Positions 26,931 through 40,454 of a stretch of DNA of 64,000 bases are shown here, piece by piece. Numbering within the stretch: position 1 is the first letter of the stretch; the number at the start of each line of letters is the position of its first letter. A model generated the notes under the pieces. The model saw nothing but the letters and a program-made list of their open reading frames with translations, had not been told where the DNA came from and made no database searches. The translations under genes were made by a program, and so were the position numbers. This DNA comes from Diphasiastrum complanatum (Eukaryota > Streptophyta > Lycopodiopsida > Lycopodiales > Lycopodiaceae). The DNA lies in assembly GCA_029204225.1 (NCBI GenBank), contig MU831869.1, forward strand, positions 1 through 64,000, read 5' to 3'.

Positions 26931-27834
26931 CCCTTTCTCATTAGTTGTATCTGACGTCCTCCATCTTCGTTTCATCTAACGTCCATTGCATCTGCCAATC
27001 TCCATTCGACGCCCTCCACCTTCATTTGCATCTGCCACATTTGCATCTGCTAGTATATTCTAGTACATCCGACACTGCATTCCATGACTATCTGTTGCTA
27101 TCTGCCAAGCTTTAGACTACATCCGACATCTTCAAAGTTTCTCACACTTTTTCAGCTTTAATAATTGATTCAACATATAAATCATATTCTACGAGTTCAA
27201 TCATGTCTCAAAAATAATCAATACATAATCTCATATTGTTAATCTGATTCGGTTATAAGATTCAGTCAAAGACAAACCAGTCTGAAACATTTCCATTCAT
27301 GACTAAGTACATTTGAGACTGCAACCAACAGGAGATCTGACAAGCCTCTATACTATCACTAAAGTTACATCCGACAAGCACATCAGAGAGTCACCATATT
27401 TTATATCTGGCTCCTCAATCCTTCGTCACATCCAATTTTATCTCCGATGTTTGACTACTTCATATTGATTGAAATACATCCGATGTCCATCTTCTTCCAA
27501 TGCTTAGTATCCTACCAAAACTAATTGAATGTCAAAACCAAGTCTCTCTAACCGAGGCTTCCATCCGAATGTTTTGAAGTGACTCTCTTCCACCGAATTC
27601 CTCCATCGAATCTTCACTAAGGAACTCCAACCAAGTCTCCTCGACCGAGAGGTTCAACCGAAGTTTTTCACCATAGGCACTATCTAGCATCCACTCTTTG
27701 CTGAATGAAATTTTTGTTTGACAAGTACTTTGTATTTAGTGACTCTCTGTAAACAGCAAGCCATACTTGTAGAATAGCTCAAGAATAAATTAGTTATTTA
27801 TCTCACCTTGTAGAGAGTTTAGAATATTTGTGCT
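26931..27834. other. Gene-free stretch with ATCCGAC/ATCTGCC word array
   Basis: From 26931 to about 27490 the words CATCTGCCA, ATCCGACA and CATCTGACG recur every 15-60 bases. 27540-27660 has repeated ACCGAGG/ACCGAA words. The right end touches a minus-strand primer site at 27835-27846, so part may be the leader of a copia element. Confidence 0.5.
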
Positions 27835-28352
27835 GCTCTGATACCACTTTTGTAGGAGTAGACATTGATATCACTCTATGGGTGGAAATAGATATCAGCT
27901 TTGATAATACTTCTATTGGAAAAAAAACAAGAAAATTGCTATAACCGGGACCATGGATTACTTGGAGAATGGAGTTACGAGTAGTTCTGTGTGTGTGAAA
28001 TCAGATTATCAGTGTAGGAGTCATAGACTGCCATGAAAGAGAGATTGAAAAAGGAATTAGACATCTGAGACAGCCATGGAATCCTCTAATACTAATAACC
28101 TGACATGAAGAGAATGTAGAATTAATTCAAGCGTCAGAAGTAGCCATACAATTCTCTTCTTAATAATGTTTGTGTGAGAGGAGCGAGAGTTATCATTCAA
28201 CAAGAATGCGAAGGTGTAGAACAATAGTGAATCTGTATATTGAAGTTGTAAATACAACGATCAAACCACAATATAGTTGTGTTGATAAGTGTGTGATCCT
28301 ACTAACAAAATCCTACTAACAGATTCAAGACAATTGCTAAGGTTCTAAATTA

Positions 28353-28570
<218 letters not shown>

Positions 28571-28660
28571 CACTAACTCTGAGGAGTTAGCTACCGTTAA
28601 AAGGTGTTCTCCACTATCTAACCTTACGCAACATGATCTTCTCTCTGTACAATTGCTCAA

Positions 28661-28661
<1 letters not shown>

Positions 28662-28748
<87 letters not shown>
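28662..28748. repeat. (CA)31 followed by (TA)13
   Basis: A compound microsatellite inside the family A LTR. The corresponding spot in the other two LTRs is just GATATATATACATGTG, so this is a copy-specific expansion. Confidence 0.97.
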
Positions 28749-29368
28749 CAGTTGGAAAAATATTGTACTAACTTACCTTTACAATTACAAGATTGATAAC
28801 AACTGTTAAACTGATCAGTGGATCAGTTCGTTGATGGAGCGTGAAGGCTTTTTGGTTTGATAGTGAAAATCTGTGTATTTTAGCAGGCTACAAATGTGAC
28901 ACTCCTTGGCCTTTTGGCTATTGCCTTTACCTGAGGGCATCCTTCAGGATTTGTAAGACACCTTCGGCGTTTGGAAGACACCTTCAGCATTTGAGACACC
29001 TTCAGAGTTTGGAAGACACCTTCGAGATTTGTAGGACATCGCCTTTGATTTATAGGACAGCTTCGACCTATTGTAGGGCAAGTGTCACTTTTTTTTTTTG
29101 CCTTTTGAAAACTGCATGCAAATATGCAGTGTCGAGTTTTTTTCCTCAATTTTCGCCTATGTAGAAACCCGTGTAAAACTTGCATTGTCGCATGTCAGAA
29201 AACTCAATGTAAAAACACAATGTCGGGTTTTTTGCATTTTTCGGCTGTGCAAAAAATGCGAGTAAAAATAGCAACAGTTCATTTTCTGCAGGTTACATTT
29301 GAGAGAGTAAAATCTAGAGAAGGAAGGAGGGCTGTGGGGACGAGTAGGAGTTAGATTAAACTCCAACA

Positions 29369-31378
29369 CTCCCCCTTAAGCTAACTACTATAAATCTGAT
29401 CTGCAATTGAGATTTAACATACTTATTAAAGTAGAATGTTTATCTCTAGACAATGGCTTTATCAAAATATCAGCCAACATACTGTTTGTATGACAATAAC
29501 TTAGTACAACATCTAGACTCTGAACTTTCTCTCTAAGAAAATGAAATTGAACTTCTATATGCTTAGTTCTATTATGAGTCGCACTGGAGTATTGTCGAAC
29601 TGATCTGTGTGAATTGCAGATCCTGCAGCAGCCTCCTTAGCCAAATTATTTCCTTCACTGTTGATATAGCTGCAACATATTCGAAATCTGTGGAGGACAG
29701 AGAAATGCACTTTTGTTGTTCCATGAGCTGGGTCCTCCTGCGAGGAAACAAATGTAGCTTGATGTGGATTTTTTGGTATCCACGTCTCCTGCCCAATCTG
29801 AATCTGAATAAGTGGTCAATGTGAGTGCAGCTTCTATATTTCCATTATAGCTCAAAAAAAAACCAACGGGGTTGGCTTAGTTGGTTAGCTTGACATCCAA
29901 AGTTTCTTTGGTCTTAGGTTCAAGCCTCCCCTTGGAAACCAAGAAGCATTATAGCTCAAAGCATAGTGCTTTGTAGCTTGAATGTACCTCAATACTCTTT
30001 GCAGAACTTTCTAGTGCCGTAGGCCTGGATTGGACATGTACTGAGACAATGTGCTTACTGCATATGCTAGATCAGGTCGTGTACAGATCATAGATACATA
30101 ATAGATCCTATGACAGACTGATAAAAATACTTGCACATTTCTTGTTGATCTGCTTGAGTTTTGGGGCACATATCTCTGGACAACTTAGCTTTTGGATCCA
30201 TAGGTGTGTCTATGGGCTTGCAGTCCTCCATGCCATATCTTGCCTTCAAGAAAGACAACATCACGGCTGACTGAGATCTAACTTGAATCAACATCATAGA
30301 TGCGATATGCTTTATGTGACGTTGAGTAGCCGATGAAGATGCTCTTACACCTTACTGGCTCCAGCTTCTTCCTTAGATCAGATGGCACTTGTGCATGGCA
30401 GAGACATCCGAAAACAAGTAGATGTTTCAAGCTTGCTTTGTATCCGTAGTAGGCTTCAAATGGTGTCCTAGAATCAACTACTTTAGTGCTGGAGTAGTTC
30501 TGTAGATAGAAGGCCGTAGAGATTGCTTATGCCCAAAATGTTTGAGGTAAATGGGCATTGGTTGTCATGGATCATGCAACTTCCAACAGTGTGCGATTCT
30601 TCCGCTCAGCTACTCCATTTTGCTGAGGAGTGTACCTTGTGGTAAACTGATGGTGCACACCACATGACGACATATAGTCCTTCATCTCATTTGATAGGTA
30701 CTCTTCCCCTGAATCAGACCGTAGGGCCTTGATTTTCTAACCAGTCTGATTCTCAGCATATTGATTGAATTCTTTGAAGCAATTGAATGCTTCTGACTTG
30801 TTTTTAATGAACATTACACTGGTAAAATGGGAGTAGTCATCAATGAATGTAATAAAATATAGAGCCTTACCCAAGGAAGGTACGCTCATATGACCACATA
30901 AGTCACTGTGTATCAGTGACAGAATGGACTTGGCTCTTCTGGCCTATCCTCTTGGAAATTTGGTTCTAGGCTGCTTGCCTAAGCAACTTTGATAAACGGA
31001 TTGATTAGCTATAGTAACAACATTTATATTCACGTCCTTGAACATTTTGTTATGATGCATATACAAGATTGAATGCATGTTTAGATGTCGTAATCTCTGA
31101 TACCATAAATTAGCATCTGAACAACTCACAGAAAGTGCAACAACGTGACTCAGTATGTACAAATTTCCTTCTTTGGAAGCAGAGAGGATTTCCTTTGAAT
31201 TTTCAATTACAATAGTACATCGTCTAGCTGTAAACAAAGCTCTGCAGCCTTCTTGCTAATAGACAATAAGTTCTTTGTTAATTTGGGTACATAAAGTACA
31301 CAATTAAGCTACCTTAGTGATGCCATCAGAGAATTGTAGTCAAATAGAGCCTTGGCCTTCGACTTGATGTGAACTGGA
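29369..31378 (-). mobile_element. Copia family A, minus copy: integrase to RNase H, RT core missing
   Basis: Reading on the minus strand from 31378: pre-integrase (LWYQRLRHLNMHSILY), Cys-rich SCLGKQPRTKFPRG, integrase with GVAERKN near 30610 and SIFIGYST near 30320. Then comes an abrupt join near 30245 to FLKARYGMEDCKPIDTPMD and RNase H (SDSDWAGDVDTKKSTSSY), ending at a polypurine tract at 29380-29369. No FxGHQ-like region or YVDD motif is present, so the RT core has been deleted. Stops occur throughout. Confidence 0.85.
29857..29946 (+). mobile_element. Small tRNA-derived SINE inserted in copia RNase H
   Basis: A 90-bp insertion is bounded by the 14-bp direct repeat CATTATAGCTCAAA (29843-29856 and 29947-29960). 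It contains a Pol III A-box-like TGGCTTAGTTGG (29873-29884) and a B-box-like GGTTCAAGCC (29917-29926) with tRNA-like spacing. It starts after an A-run (AAAACCAACGGGG) and ends GGAAACCAAGAAG. The body resembles plant Au-type SINEs by eye; the family is not confirmed. Confidence 0.8.
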
Positions 31379-32053
31379 TGTTAGATTTTTTATGCTCAAC
31401 CTTAAACAAATCATTCAAGTAATGAGCATCTTGAAAAACCCCGAAGGCCGACTTCATATTTTTGGACCTTCACATTTTCTTCTTTTACCTTAAAAGCAAT
31501 CTTTTTAGACACCTTTGTCTTTTTTGCTCCTTAGCGAAAAATGCGACACTCTAGCCAAGTGCCAAAATGCCTTAGCAATCATTTTTGGGCATTTTCATCT
31601 TTTTCGCCTTTCTCGCTACCTTTAAAATCTAAGGCACCTTCGCCTTCCTCACTGCCTTCGATGTAAGGCACTTTCTCAGCTTTTTCACCTTCTTTGTCAT
31701 CTTAAATCTAAGGGCGCCTTAGGGATTTACATACCTTTAGTATAAGGACAACTTCAAGAGTTGCATACCTTCAATCTAAAGCACCTTCGGGTTTTTCGGC
31801 TTTTTCGTGTTTTGCTACATTGGCTGACTGACGTCGCCAACTTATCAACAAACCCTAAAAAACAGCTGGACAAACCAAATATCCCATAGGCGGTTACCAA
31901 CTTTGTACATATGCAAAGACTGGCGTAAATAGCATTAAAGGCTTGTAAGATATTTGTTCCTCGACACTTGTAAATCTATATATTAGCTGATTCAAGCTAT
32001 GTAAAAACAAAAGTCAAGAATTTGAGTTAATTGAATTTTTCTCTTTCAATCAA

Positions 32054-32085
<32 letters not shown>

Positions 32086-32324
32086 CCTGTAGCCAGTGTT
32101 ATTACGCTTAGCAAGCTGAAGTTATTACTTCAAGCTCTTGTACTCATTGTTGATATTAATCAGAGTGCAATTTTTGTCTCACTACTATGTCGTTCATTTG
32201 CGCATACTGTATGAATTCTTCTACTTGAATAATTCTGCTGCTAACTGTTGCGTTTTCATTCCTACACACCATGCTCCAATCCTCAAGCTTCCACTGCGCT
32301 TGCCCACATGCGGTTTTTACGACA
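31379..32324 (+). mobile_element. Copia family B 5' LTR
   Basis: Starts TGTTAGATTTTTTATGC exactly where family A homology breaks, and ends TACGACA directly before a perfect primer site TGGTATCAGAGC at 32325-32336. A 38-base T-run lies near 32048-32085. The TG...CA ends and primer site make the right end firm; the left end is inferred from the loss of A similarity. Confidence 0.65.
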
Positions 32325-33957
32325 TGGTATCAGAGCAAGCATTTCAATAATCTGTATTTTTACTACGGATTATCAGTCTTGTTTCTATTAAGATGTCTTT
32401 CTAGCAAATGCACAGCCAACAGTATTCTAACAATCATTGTTTCTACCAACGAACTCGTTCAACCAGAATGGATCCATCATCTAGTTCATCTCTCATTGAC
32501 AAAATCGATGGAGATAACTACCATCTCTGGAAATTCAAGATGACGGTTATACTTCTAGCCAAGGAACTGTGGGACATCGTTGATGGCACAGAGCTCAAAC
32601 CATTAGGTGATGCAACCATCATCACCAAGTGGAGACTGAGAGATGGCAAAGCATTTGCCATGATTACCCTCAACATCAAATATACTTAGATCAGCCACAT
32701 ACGTGCTGCTTAGACAACTAAGGATGCATGGGACATCCTAGCAACTCTCTATGACATCAGAGACGTTACATCCAAGCTTTATCTGAGGAAGAAATTCTTC
32801 ACCCTCAAAATGTTTGAGACAGATAGTGTTTCGAGTCACTTCAACACGTTCAAGAATCTTATGGAGCAGATGAATGCAACCGGCTCAGTCATAGAAGATT
32901 CCGATGCACTCATGACTCTATTATCGAGTCTACCTGATGCCTACAAAAATTGGGTAATGGCAATTTCTACCCAGGAGCACCTCACTCTATCAAGAGTAAT
33001 TTCGCTACTCCTACAAGAGGAGATCAGAAGATCAGCATCCTCCTCATGCTTAGGATTGGATCCTCAAGCTCTGTATTTAAAAAATCAGAAATTTAGATCC
33101 AAGAGGTCTACAAAGTCAGGCTCTACTGACAAGAAGAGCAACATCCAGTCAGGACCAAATTCTGGTCTAGGATCGAATTCAAGCTCTTCATCATTTCAAC
33201 CAGTGTAGAAACTTTTCTGCATATACTGTAAGAGAACTGGCCATGAAATAAAAGACTGCCAAACTTTAAAGTACAACAACGAAAACAAGAAGCAGTTTCA
33301 ACAACAAGCACATAGTGCTACAGCCAGTCACTCAAATCAGCAACAACAAGAAGAAGATGAAGCAGCTTTCATGACCAAAGTCGGAGAACAACAGGAGATC
33401 GATTCCTAGTATCTAGATTCAGGAGCAACTCAACACATGACTCACCATCGCGACTAGTTCAAAGACTATAAGTCATTCACCCACTCTCGAGTTGTGCAAC
33501 TTGGAGACAACTCATCACATTCAATTGAAGGTGAAGGAACAGTCAGAGTTGGGTTCAAAAGAGGTGAAGTCAAGGTTCTCCACATTCCAAATCTTACCAA
33601 GAATCTGCTCTCAATTAGCAAAATCACCAATTCAGGTCAGAAGGTCAAATTCGATATAGAAGGTTGCGCAATTTTTGACAAATCCCGGAAGGTTCTAGCC
33701 TACGGAAGAAGAAGCGGCTATCTGTACAAACTCAGTATTTACTATTCTTCTAACAGTCAAGCTCTTCACACAGCCACTTCTGAATCAACTGATATGCTGT
33801 GGCATTTCAGACTTGGCTATCTTAACTACAACAATACAGCAAATGTTAGCTCAGAGTCTAGTACAAGGCATGCCTTCAGTCAAGAAGCTAGCTTCTCCAT
33901 GCGAAAGTTGCATTATCAACAAGCATGCTAGAAGTCCCTTCAGTTCAGACTCAGTTC
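32325..33957 (+). mobile_element. Copia family B internal region: gag, zinc knuckle, protease, pre-integrase (truncated)
   Basis: Gag starts at ATG 32468 (MDPSSSSSLIDKIDGDNYHL, then WKFKMTVILL). It continues over stops to the knuckle CIYCKRTGHEIKDC near 33217, the protease motif YLDSGATQHM near 33413, and pre-integrase (LLSISKITNSGQKVKF, then LWHFRLGYLN). It breaks off near 33957, where minus-strand family A gag begins, so integrase, RT and the 3' LTR are lost. Confidence 0.87.
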
Positions 33958-34260
33958 ATACATCCAGGGGATATAATGGCAAGTGCTTTGCCATCCTTTG
34001 CTTCCCATGTTGGAAGCAATTTAGGTTCTACCAGCTTGGGTATTGAACCATTTATGTACCGCCACAGCTCTTTCTCGATCAGGATCATCCTCATCTTGAA
34101 CTTCCACATGTGGAAGTCATCTCCATTGAATTTGTTGACAAAATGGATCTCTGAGGTTGAACCTTCCATAGCGATCGAGTAGTAGAGATGAAACACAAAC
34201 AGCTCGCAAATCTCGCATATGTATTTGGGCACTTGCAAATTTCGTCAAAGATGGATCTAT
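33958..34260 (-). mobile_element. Copia family A, minus copy: start of gag and leader
   Basis: Minus-strand ATG at 34172 opens MEGSTSEIHFVNKFNGDDFH, nearly the same as the plus copy at 36241. It breaks after about 70 codons at the junction with element B. The leader to about 34210 (CTGTTTGTGTTTCATCTCT) also matches the plus copy. The 5' LTR expected to the right is missing. Confidence 0.8.
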
Positions 34261-34397
34261 CTTACATATCAATCTTGAAAAAAAAAAACAAAATCTTGTT
34301 CTAGTAATAATTGCAAACTCAAATTATACGTAAAAAATTATAGTATTTTTCTATACGTAAAAAATGACATTTTTTTTTTCATAAAAAAATCTCAATT

Positions 34398-34673
34398 GAT
34401 ATGGGAAATCGATGTCTGGTATCGATTTGCCGTATAAAAAAAAACGATTAAAATTTAGTTATTTTTATATATTTTTTGATACGGGAAATCGATACCGGGT
34501 ATCGAATTCGATACCCGGTATCGATTTCTCGTATCAAAAGAGCTTTTTTTGATACAGAAAATCGATACCGGGTATCAAATTCGATATCCGGTATCGATTT
34601 CCCGTATCAATGAGAGGTTTTTTTTAGTTTTTTTCATACGAGAAATCGATATGCAGTATCGATTTCACGTATC
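34398..34673. repeat. Cluster of four related palindromes
   Basis: Four palindromes share the arm GATACGGGAAATCGATACCG with small changes: 34398-34435 (38 bp), 34478-34535 (58 bp, arms 28 of 29 matching, centre GAATTC), 34551-34608 (58 bp, 25 of 29 matching) and 34635-34673 (38 bp). They are separated by 15-42 bp of T-rich DNA. The surroundings are T-rich and have no coding capacity. Confidence 0.92.
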
Positions 34674-34817
34674 AAGAGAGGTGTATTTATGAAAAAATAG
34701 GATTTTTTTTTTATATTAAAAACTGTCGTTTTTTCTGATGTTCTCACAGAAATCCAAGAAGTGTTGAAGAAAACATCTTACAACCAAAAATATGTTCTAC
34801 TTAAGTCACCTTGTCCT

Positions 34818-36132
34818 TGTTGGAGCTCAATTTAATTCCTACTCATCCCAACAGCCCTCCTTCCTTCTCTAGATTTTACTCTCTCAAATGTAACCTGCAG
34901 AAAATGAAATGTCGCTACAATCTAGTTTTTACTCGTATTTTTTACACAGCCAAAAAATGCGAAAAACTCGACATTGTGTTTTACACAGAGTTTTCTGACA
35001 TGCGACAATGCAAGTTTTATACAGGTTTCCATGTAGGCGAAAATTGAGAAAAAACCTGACACTACATATTTGCATGCAGTTTTCAACAAGCGAAAAAAAA
35101 GGTGACACTTGCCCTACAATAGGCCAAAGTTGTCCTACAAATCAAAGGCGATGTTCTACAACGTTGAATCTTCCAAACACTGAAGGTGTCTTCCAAACTC
35201 CAAAGGTCTCTCAAATGTCGAAGGTGTCTTCCAAACGTCGAACGTGTCTTCCAAACTCCGAAGGTGTCTCAAACGCTGAAGGTGTCTTCCAAACGTCGAA
35301 GGTGTCTTACAAATTCAGAAGGATGCCCTCGGGTAAAGGCAACGACCAAAAGGCCAAGGAGTGTCGCATTTCCAGTCCGCTAAAATACACAGATTTTCGC
35401 TTTTAGACCAAAAAGCCTTCACGCTCCATCAACGAACCGATCCACTGATCAGTTTAACAGCTGTTATCAATCTTGTAATTGTAAAGTTAACTTAGTACAA
35501 GATTTTTCTAGCTGATATATATACATGTGATTGAGCGATTGTACAGAGAAAGGATCATGATACGTAAGGTTAGATAGCAGAGAACGTCTTTTATCAGTAG
35601 CTGACTCCTGAGAGTTAGTGATCATAGAGAGAGAGAAAGAGAACTATTTTAGAACCTTAGCAATTGTCTTGAATCTGTTAGTAGGATCACGCGCTTATTA
35701 GTGCAACTGTATTGTGGTCTGATCATTGTATTTACAACTTCAATATAAAGATTCGTTATTGTTCTACACCTTCACATTCTTGTTGAATGATAACTCTCGC
35801 TCCTCTCACACAAGCATTATTAAGAAGAGAATGGTATGGCTGTCTCTAACGCTTGGATTAATTCTACATTCTCTTCATATCAGGTTATCAGTATTAGAGA
35901 ATTGCATGGCCGTCTCAGACGCCTAATTCCTTTTTCAATATCTCTTTCACGGCAGTCTATGACTCCTACACTGATAATCTGATTTCACACACAAAAAATT
36001 GCTCGTAACTCCATTCTCCAAGTAATCCACGGTCCTGGTTATAACAATTTTCTTTTTTTTCTTCCAATAGAAGTGGTATCAGAGCTGATATCTATTTCTG
36101 CCCATAGAGTGATATCAGTGTTTGCTCCCACA
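34818..36132 (+). mobile_element. Copia family A 5' LTR (plus copy)
   Basis: Begins TGTTGGAGCTC at 34818 and aligns with the LTRs at 37599 and (reversed) 27851-29368. About eight minisatellite units (variants of GGTGTCTTCCAAACGTCGAA) occupy 35165-35330, while the GA tract near 35624 is only about 10-16 bp. A primer site occurs twice, at 36074-36085 and 36137-36148, so the exact end is either just before 36074 or at the CA at 36131-36132. Confidence 0.85.
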
Positions 36133-37598
36133 AAAGTGGTATCAGAGCAAGGTTCATTGGATTATTAGAGTCCAGGATTTATTCTAACTCTATAGGGCTG
36201 TTCTTTCTGTTTGTGTTTCATCTCTGCTGTTCGATCGCTATGGAAGGTTCAACCTTAGAGATCCACCTAATCAACAAATTCAACGGAGATGACTTCCACA
36301 TGTGGAAGTCCAAGATGAGAATGATCCTGATCGAGAAAGAGCTGTGGGGGTACGTAAATGGTTCAATACCCGAGTCGGTAGAACCTGAATTGCTTCTAGC
36401 ATGGGAAGCAAAGGATGGCAAAGCACTTGCCATTGTATCCTTGAATCTTAAAGACACTTAGATTGGTCACATGTCAAACAGCACCACCTCCAAAGAAGCG
36501 TGGGATATCCTTACAAGCATCTACGAGACCTCATATGTGTCCACTCGTCTCTTCTTGAGGAAGAAGATGCTGACACTCAAAAGGAGCGAAGGCACCTCAT
36601 TAAGCGACCATCTGAATGAGTTCAAACAATTGCTAAACCAACTGGCTGCAATAGGATCACCTACATCAGAAGAAGACTCTACCATGTCTCTTCTTGCCAG
36701 TCTTCCATCCTCTTATGACAATTTAGTGTTGCTTTTTAGCAACACTCCTGCGTTGTTTCTACAAAAATTGACATCAAGTCTATTGTAGGAAGAAGTAAGG
36801 AGGAAAAGCTTGTCCACGTCAACGAGTACCAAATCCATGGCACTCTACTCAACCAAACAGCAGTCCAAGAAGAAGAAAGGCTTCAAGGACAAGAAGACAA
36901 AGGCAGAATAGCCAGCAACTTCGCAACCACAACAGCAACATCACAACCAATCATCGTCCAAGACCAAGCTATTTTGCAGGTACTACAAAAGAACCAACCG
37001 TGATATCAAGGACTGTCGCATCCTCAAGCATAATGACGCCAGGAAGAAGATGCAGCAGCAACAACAAGACAACTCTAGCATAGTCAGAGATTCGCAAGAA
37101 GATGAGAGAGCGCTGATGGTACAAGGTCAACCCAATAGAGATGCCCGTCAATGGTATCTCGATTCAAGTGCCTCTTAGCACATGATGCCATGCAAAGACC
37201 TCTTCTCTACACTCATAGCTACAAAATTGAAGTACATCTTCTTTGGTGACTCCAATTCACATCAAAGGCCAAGGCTCTATTCAACTACAATTCTCTAATG
37301 GCATCACTAGGCAGCTTAATGGTGTACTTTATGTACCCAGATTAACAAAGAACTTATTGTCTATTAGCAAGATCTCTAAACCCACGAACTCATAATAGAA
37401 CTAAGCATATAGAAGTTCAATTCCATTTTCTTAGAGAGAAAGTTCAAAGTCTAGATGTTGTACTAAGTTACTGTCATACAGACAGTATGTTGGCTGATAT
37501 TTTGATAAAGCCATTGTCTAGAGATAAACATTCTACTTTAGTAGGTATGTTAAATCTCAATTGCAGATCAGATTCATAGCAGTTAGCTTAAGGGGGAG
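36133..37598 (+). mobile_element. Copia family A internal region, deletion derivative (gag plus RNase H tail)
   Basis: Gag begins at ATG 36241 (MEGSTLEIHLINKFNGDDFH), with stops at 36460 and after 36788. It runs through a decayed knuckle (CRYYKRTNRDIKDC) and a protease-like WYLDSSAS, then jumps near 37384 to the last part of RNase H (RTKHIEVQFHFLREKVQ, then MLADILIKPLSRDK). A polypurine tract AAGGGGGAG precedes the 3' LTR. Integrase and RT are absent, so it could only have moved with help from another element. Confidence 0.88.
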
Positions 37599-38840
<1,242 letters not shown>

Positions 38841-39418
38841 ACAGTAGATTGAAATAGTTATTGGATTTTCTTGATCTATAAAAATACTTTTATTTCCAAC
38901 TACAAATTTTTCTCAACATTGCTCATTGTTTGGATGACATCACACATGATGTTTTACCTTTTATTTACAATATGAATTTGACATTATCCAAATGAAAGAC
39001 AATTTTTAGTTAGTAGTTCAAATATGAGAAAACGCAATCAAAAGACACAATCTATTATAAAATTTAATTTTAGCTTAAAAGAATGTTCTGTAAATATTTT
39101 GTTTAATCGGTTTGTTTTGGATTGTAACTTTTTTACTTGTAAGACTTTTAAATCTTAATTTATTTTTAATGAATTTTGTGCTATAACATTATTTCAAAAT
39201 ATAATAAAATATTTGGATGTGTATAAATTGCTTCTAAATTTTTATTCCATGTACAAATTTTCATGAAATTTAAATTCTTAGTATATTTCAGGTGTAAAAA
39301 AATTTGAGGATAAAAAACTAATGGGCATTTTATGAAATGGCTATAAAAGAGTCAAATATTAATGGGAATCTTTTTCGGGTAATCTACAATATTACCCATT
39401 TGATAAGCAACAATGTTT
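38841..39418. other. AT-rich, no gene seen
   Basis: Very AT-rich sequence with no legible frame and no repeat related to its neighbours. Probably ordinary intergenic DNA between two repeat blocks. Confidence 0.4.
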
Positions 39419-40207
39419 CTTTGAATTGAAGATTCTACTATTTGCATTTCCTTCCATGCTCCATCTTCATGCATATAGTTTGGGTACTGATGTATGAATG
39501 TGTTTGTTGTTGTTAATTCTCTCTTAAGGATTGGTTTGGACTAGTATCAGGTAGATGTGCAGGGCTTGGATGCTTCCTAGATAACGGCTCCATGAGAAGT
39601 TCTTGTTACAACTGTTGAGTGACAGTTGTAATAAGTACTTTGTAGGATTCCCATTTGTGTTAGCATCAGGTAGATGTGCAGGACTTGGAGATCGATCTAC
39701 CACTCCACTGATTTCTGATGTTTCCCGTTTTCTGGCTCCCTGAGGAGTTCTCCTTACAACTGTTGAGTGATAGTTGTAGGAAGCACTGTGTAGGTTCTGT
39801 GGTTTCAATTTTAAAGAGGTTGTGTTGATTCTGTGATTTCAGTAGGAGTAGCTTTAGTTTAATTCCCTGTTTCTTGAGTAGAATAGTTTAGCAATAAGCT
39901 GCAGACCGTAAGAATAAAGCAAGAACTGAAATAGTTTGTAGAAAGTAGAAAATCGAGCCCTAACAGATCCTTTATCCAAGATGAGCTACCATTGCCAATC
40001 AAGGATCCGAATCAGGTCATAGGTGTGCCATTGACAGGTGGGACACACTACCATTGTACTACAACCAGACAGTCGCTAGAAGCCATAGCAAACCCGTTGT
40101 TTAGCAGAATCTCTATCAGAAGAATCACAACACACAAGGAGAGAATCGCTGCTAACATAGGAAGAATAGGCGCTAACAGAGAAGTAGAGGCAGGAGATGC
40201 TTGTGCT
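39419..40207 (-). mobile_element. Repeat family R, copy 2
   Basis: Direct-orientation near-copy of 23938-24712, with one deletion of about 38 bp near 39571 and one extra block near 39755-39790. The minus-strand frame at 39808-39524 encodes TPQGARKRETSEISGVVDRS and then PSPAHLPDANTNGNP, the same module as copy 1. Confidence 0.55.
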
Positions 40208-40402
40208 AACAAGAATCTTTGAGACCTAGAAAGTATAAGAGAGAGAAAACTCTAGCAATGGATCAAGAGAGAGAGAGAGAGAGAGAAAGAGAACCTAGAG
40301 AGAGAGGAGCATCGATGGCTGATTGAAAGAGAGAGAGCGCGAGCAGCAGCAGCAGTAGGCCGATCCAGAGAGAGTGAGCGAGGAGCAACAGGAGGATGGC
40401 TG

Positions 40403-40404
<2 letters not shown>

Positions 40405-40454
<50 letters not shown>

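Noticed and set aside
29857-29946. Functional tRNA gene
   Set aside because: Only the A-box and B-box-like words are tRNA-like; no cloverleaf with an anticodon arm could be drawn, and target duplications show it is a SINE insertion.
34398-34673. CRISPR array
   Set aside because: The repeated units are palindromes of two sizes with irregular T-rich spacers in a plant nuclear context.
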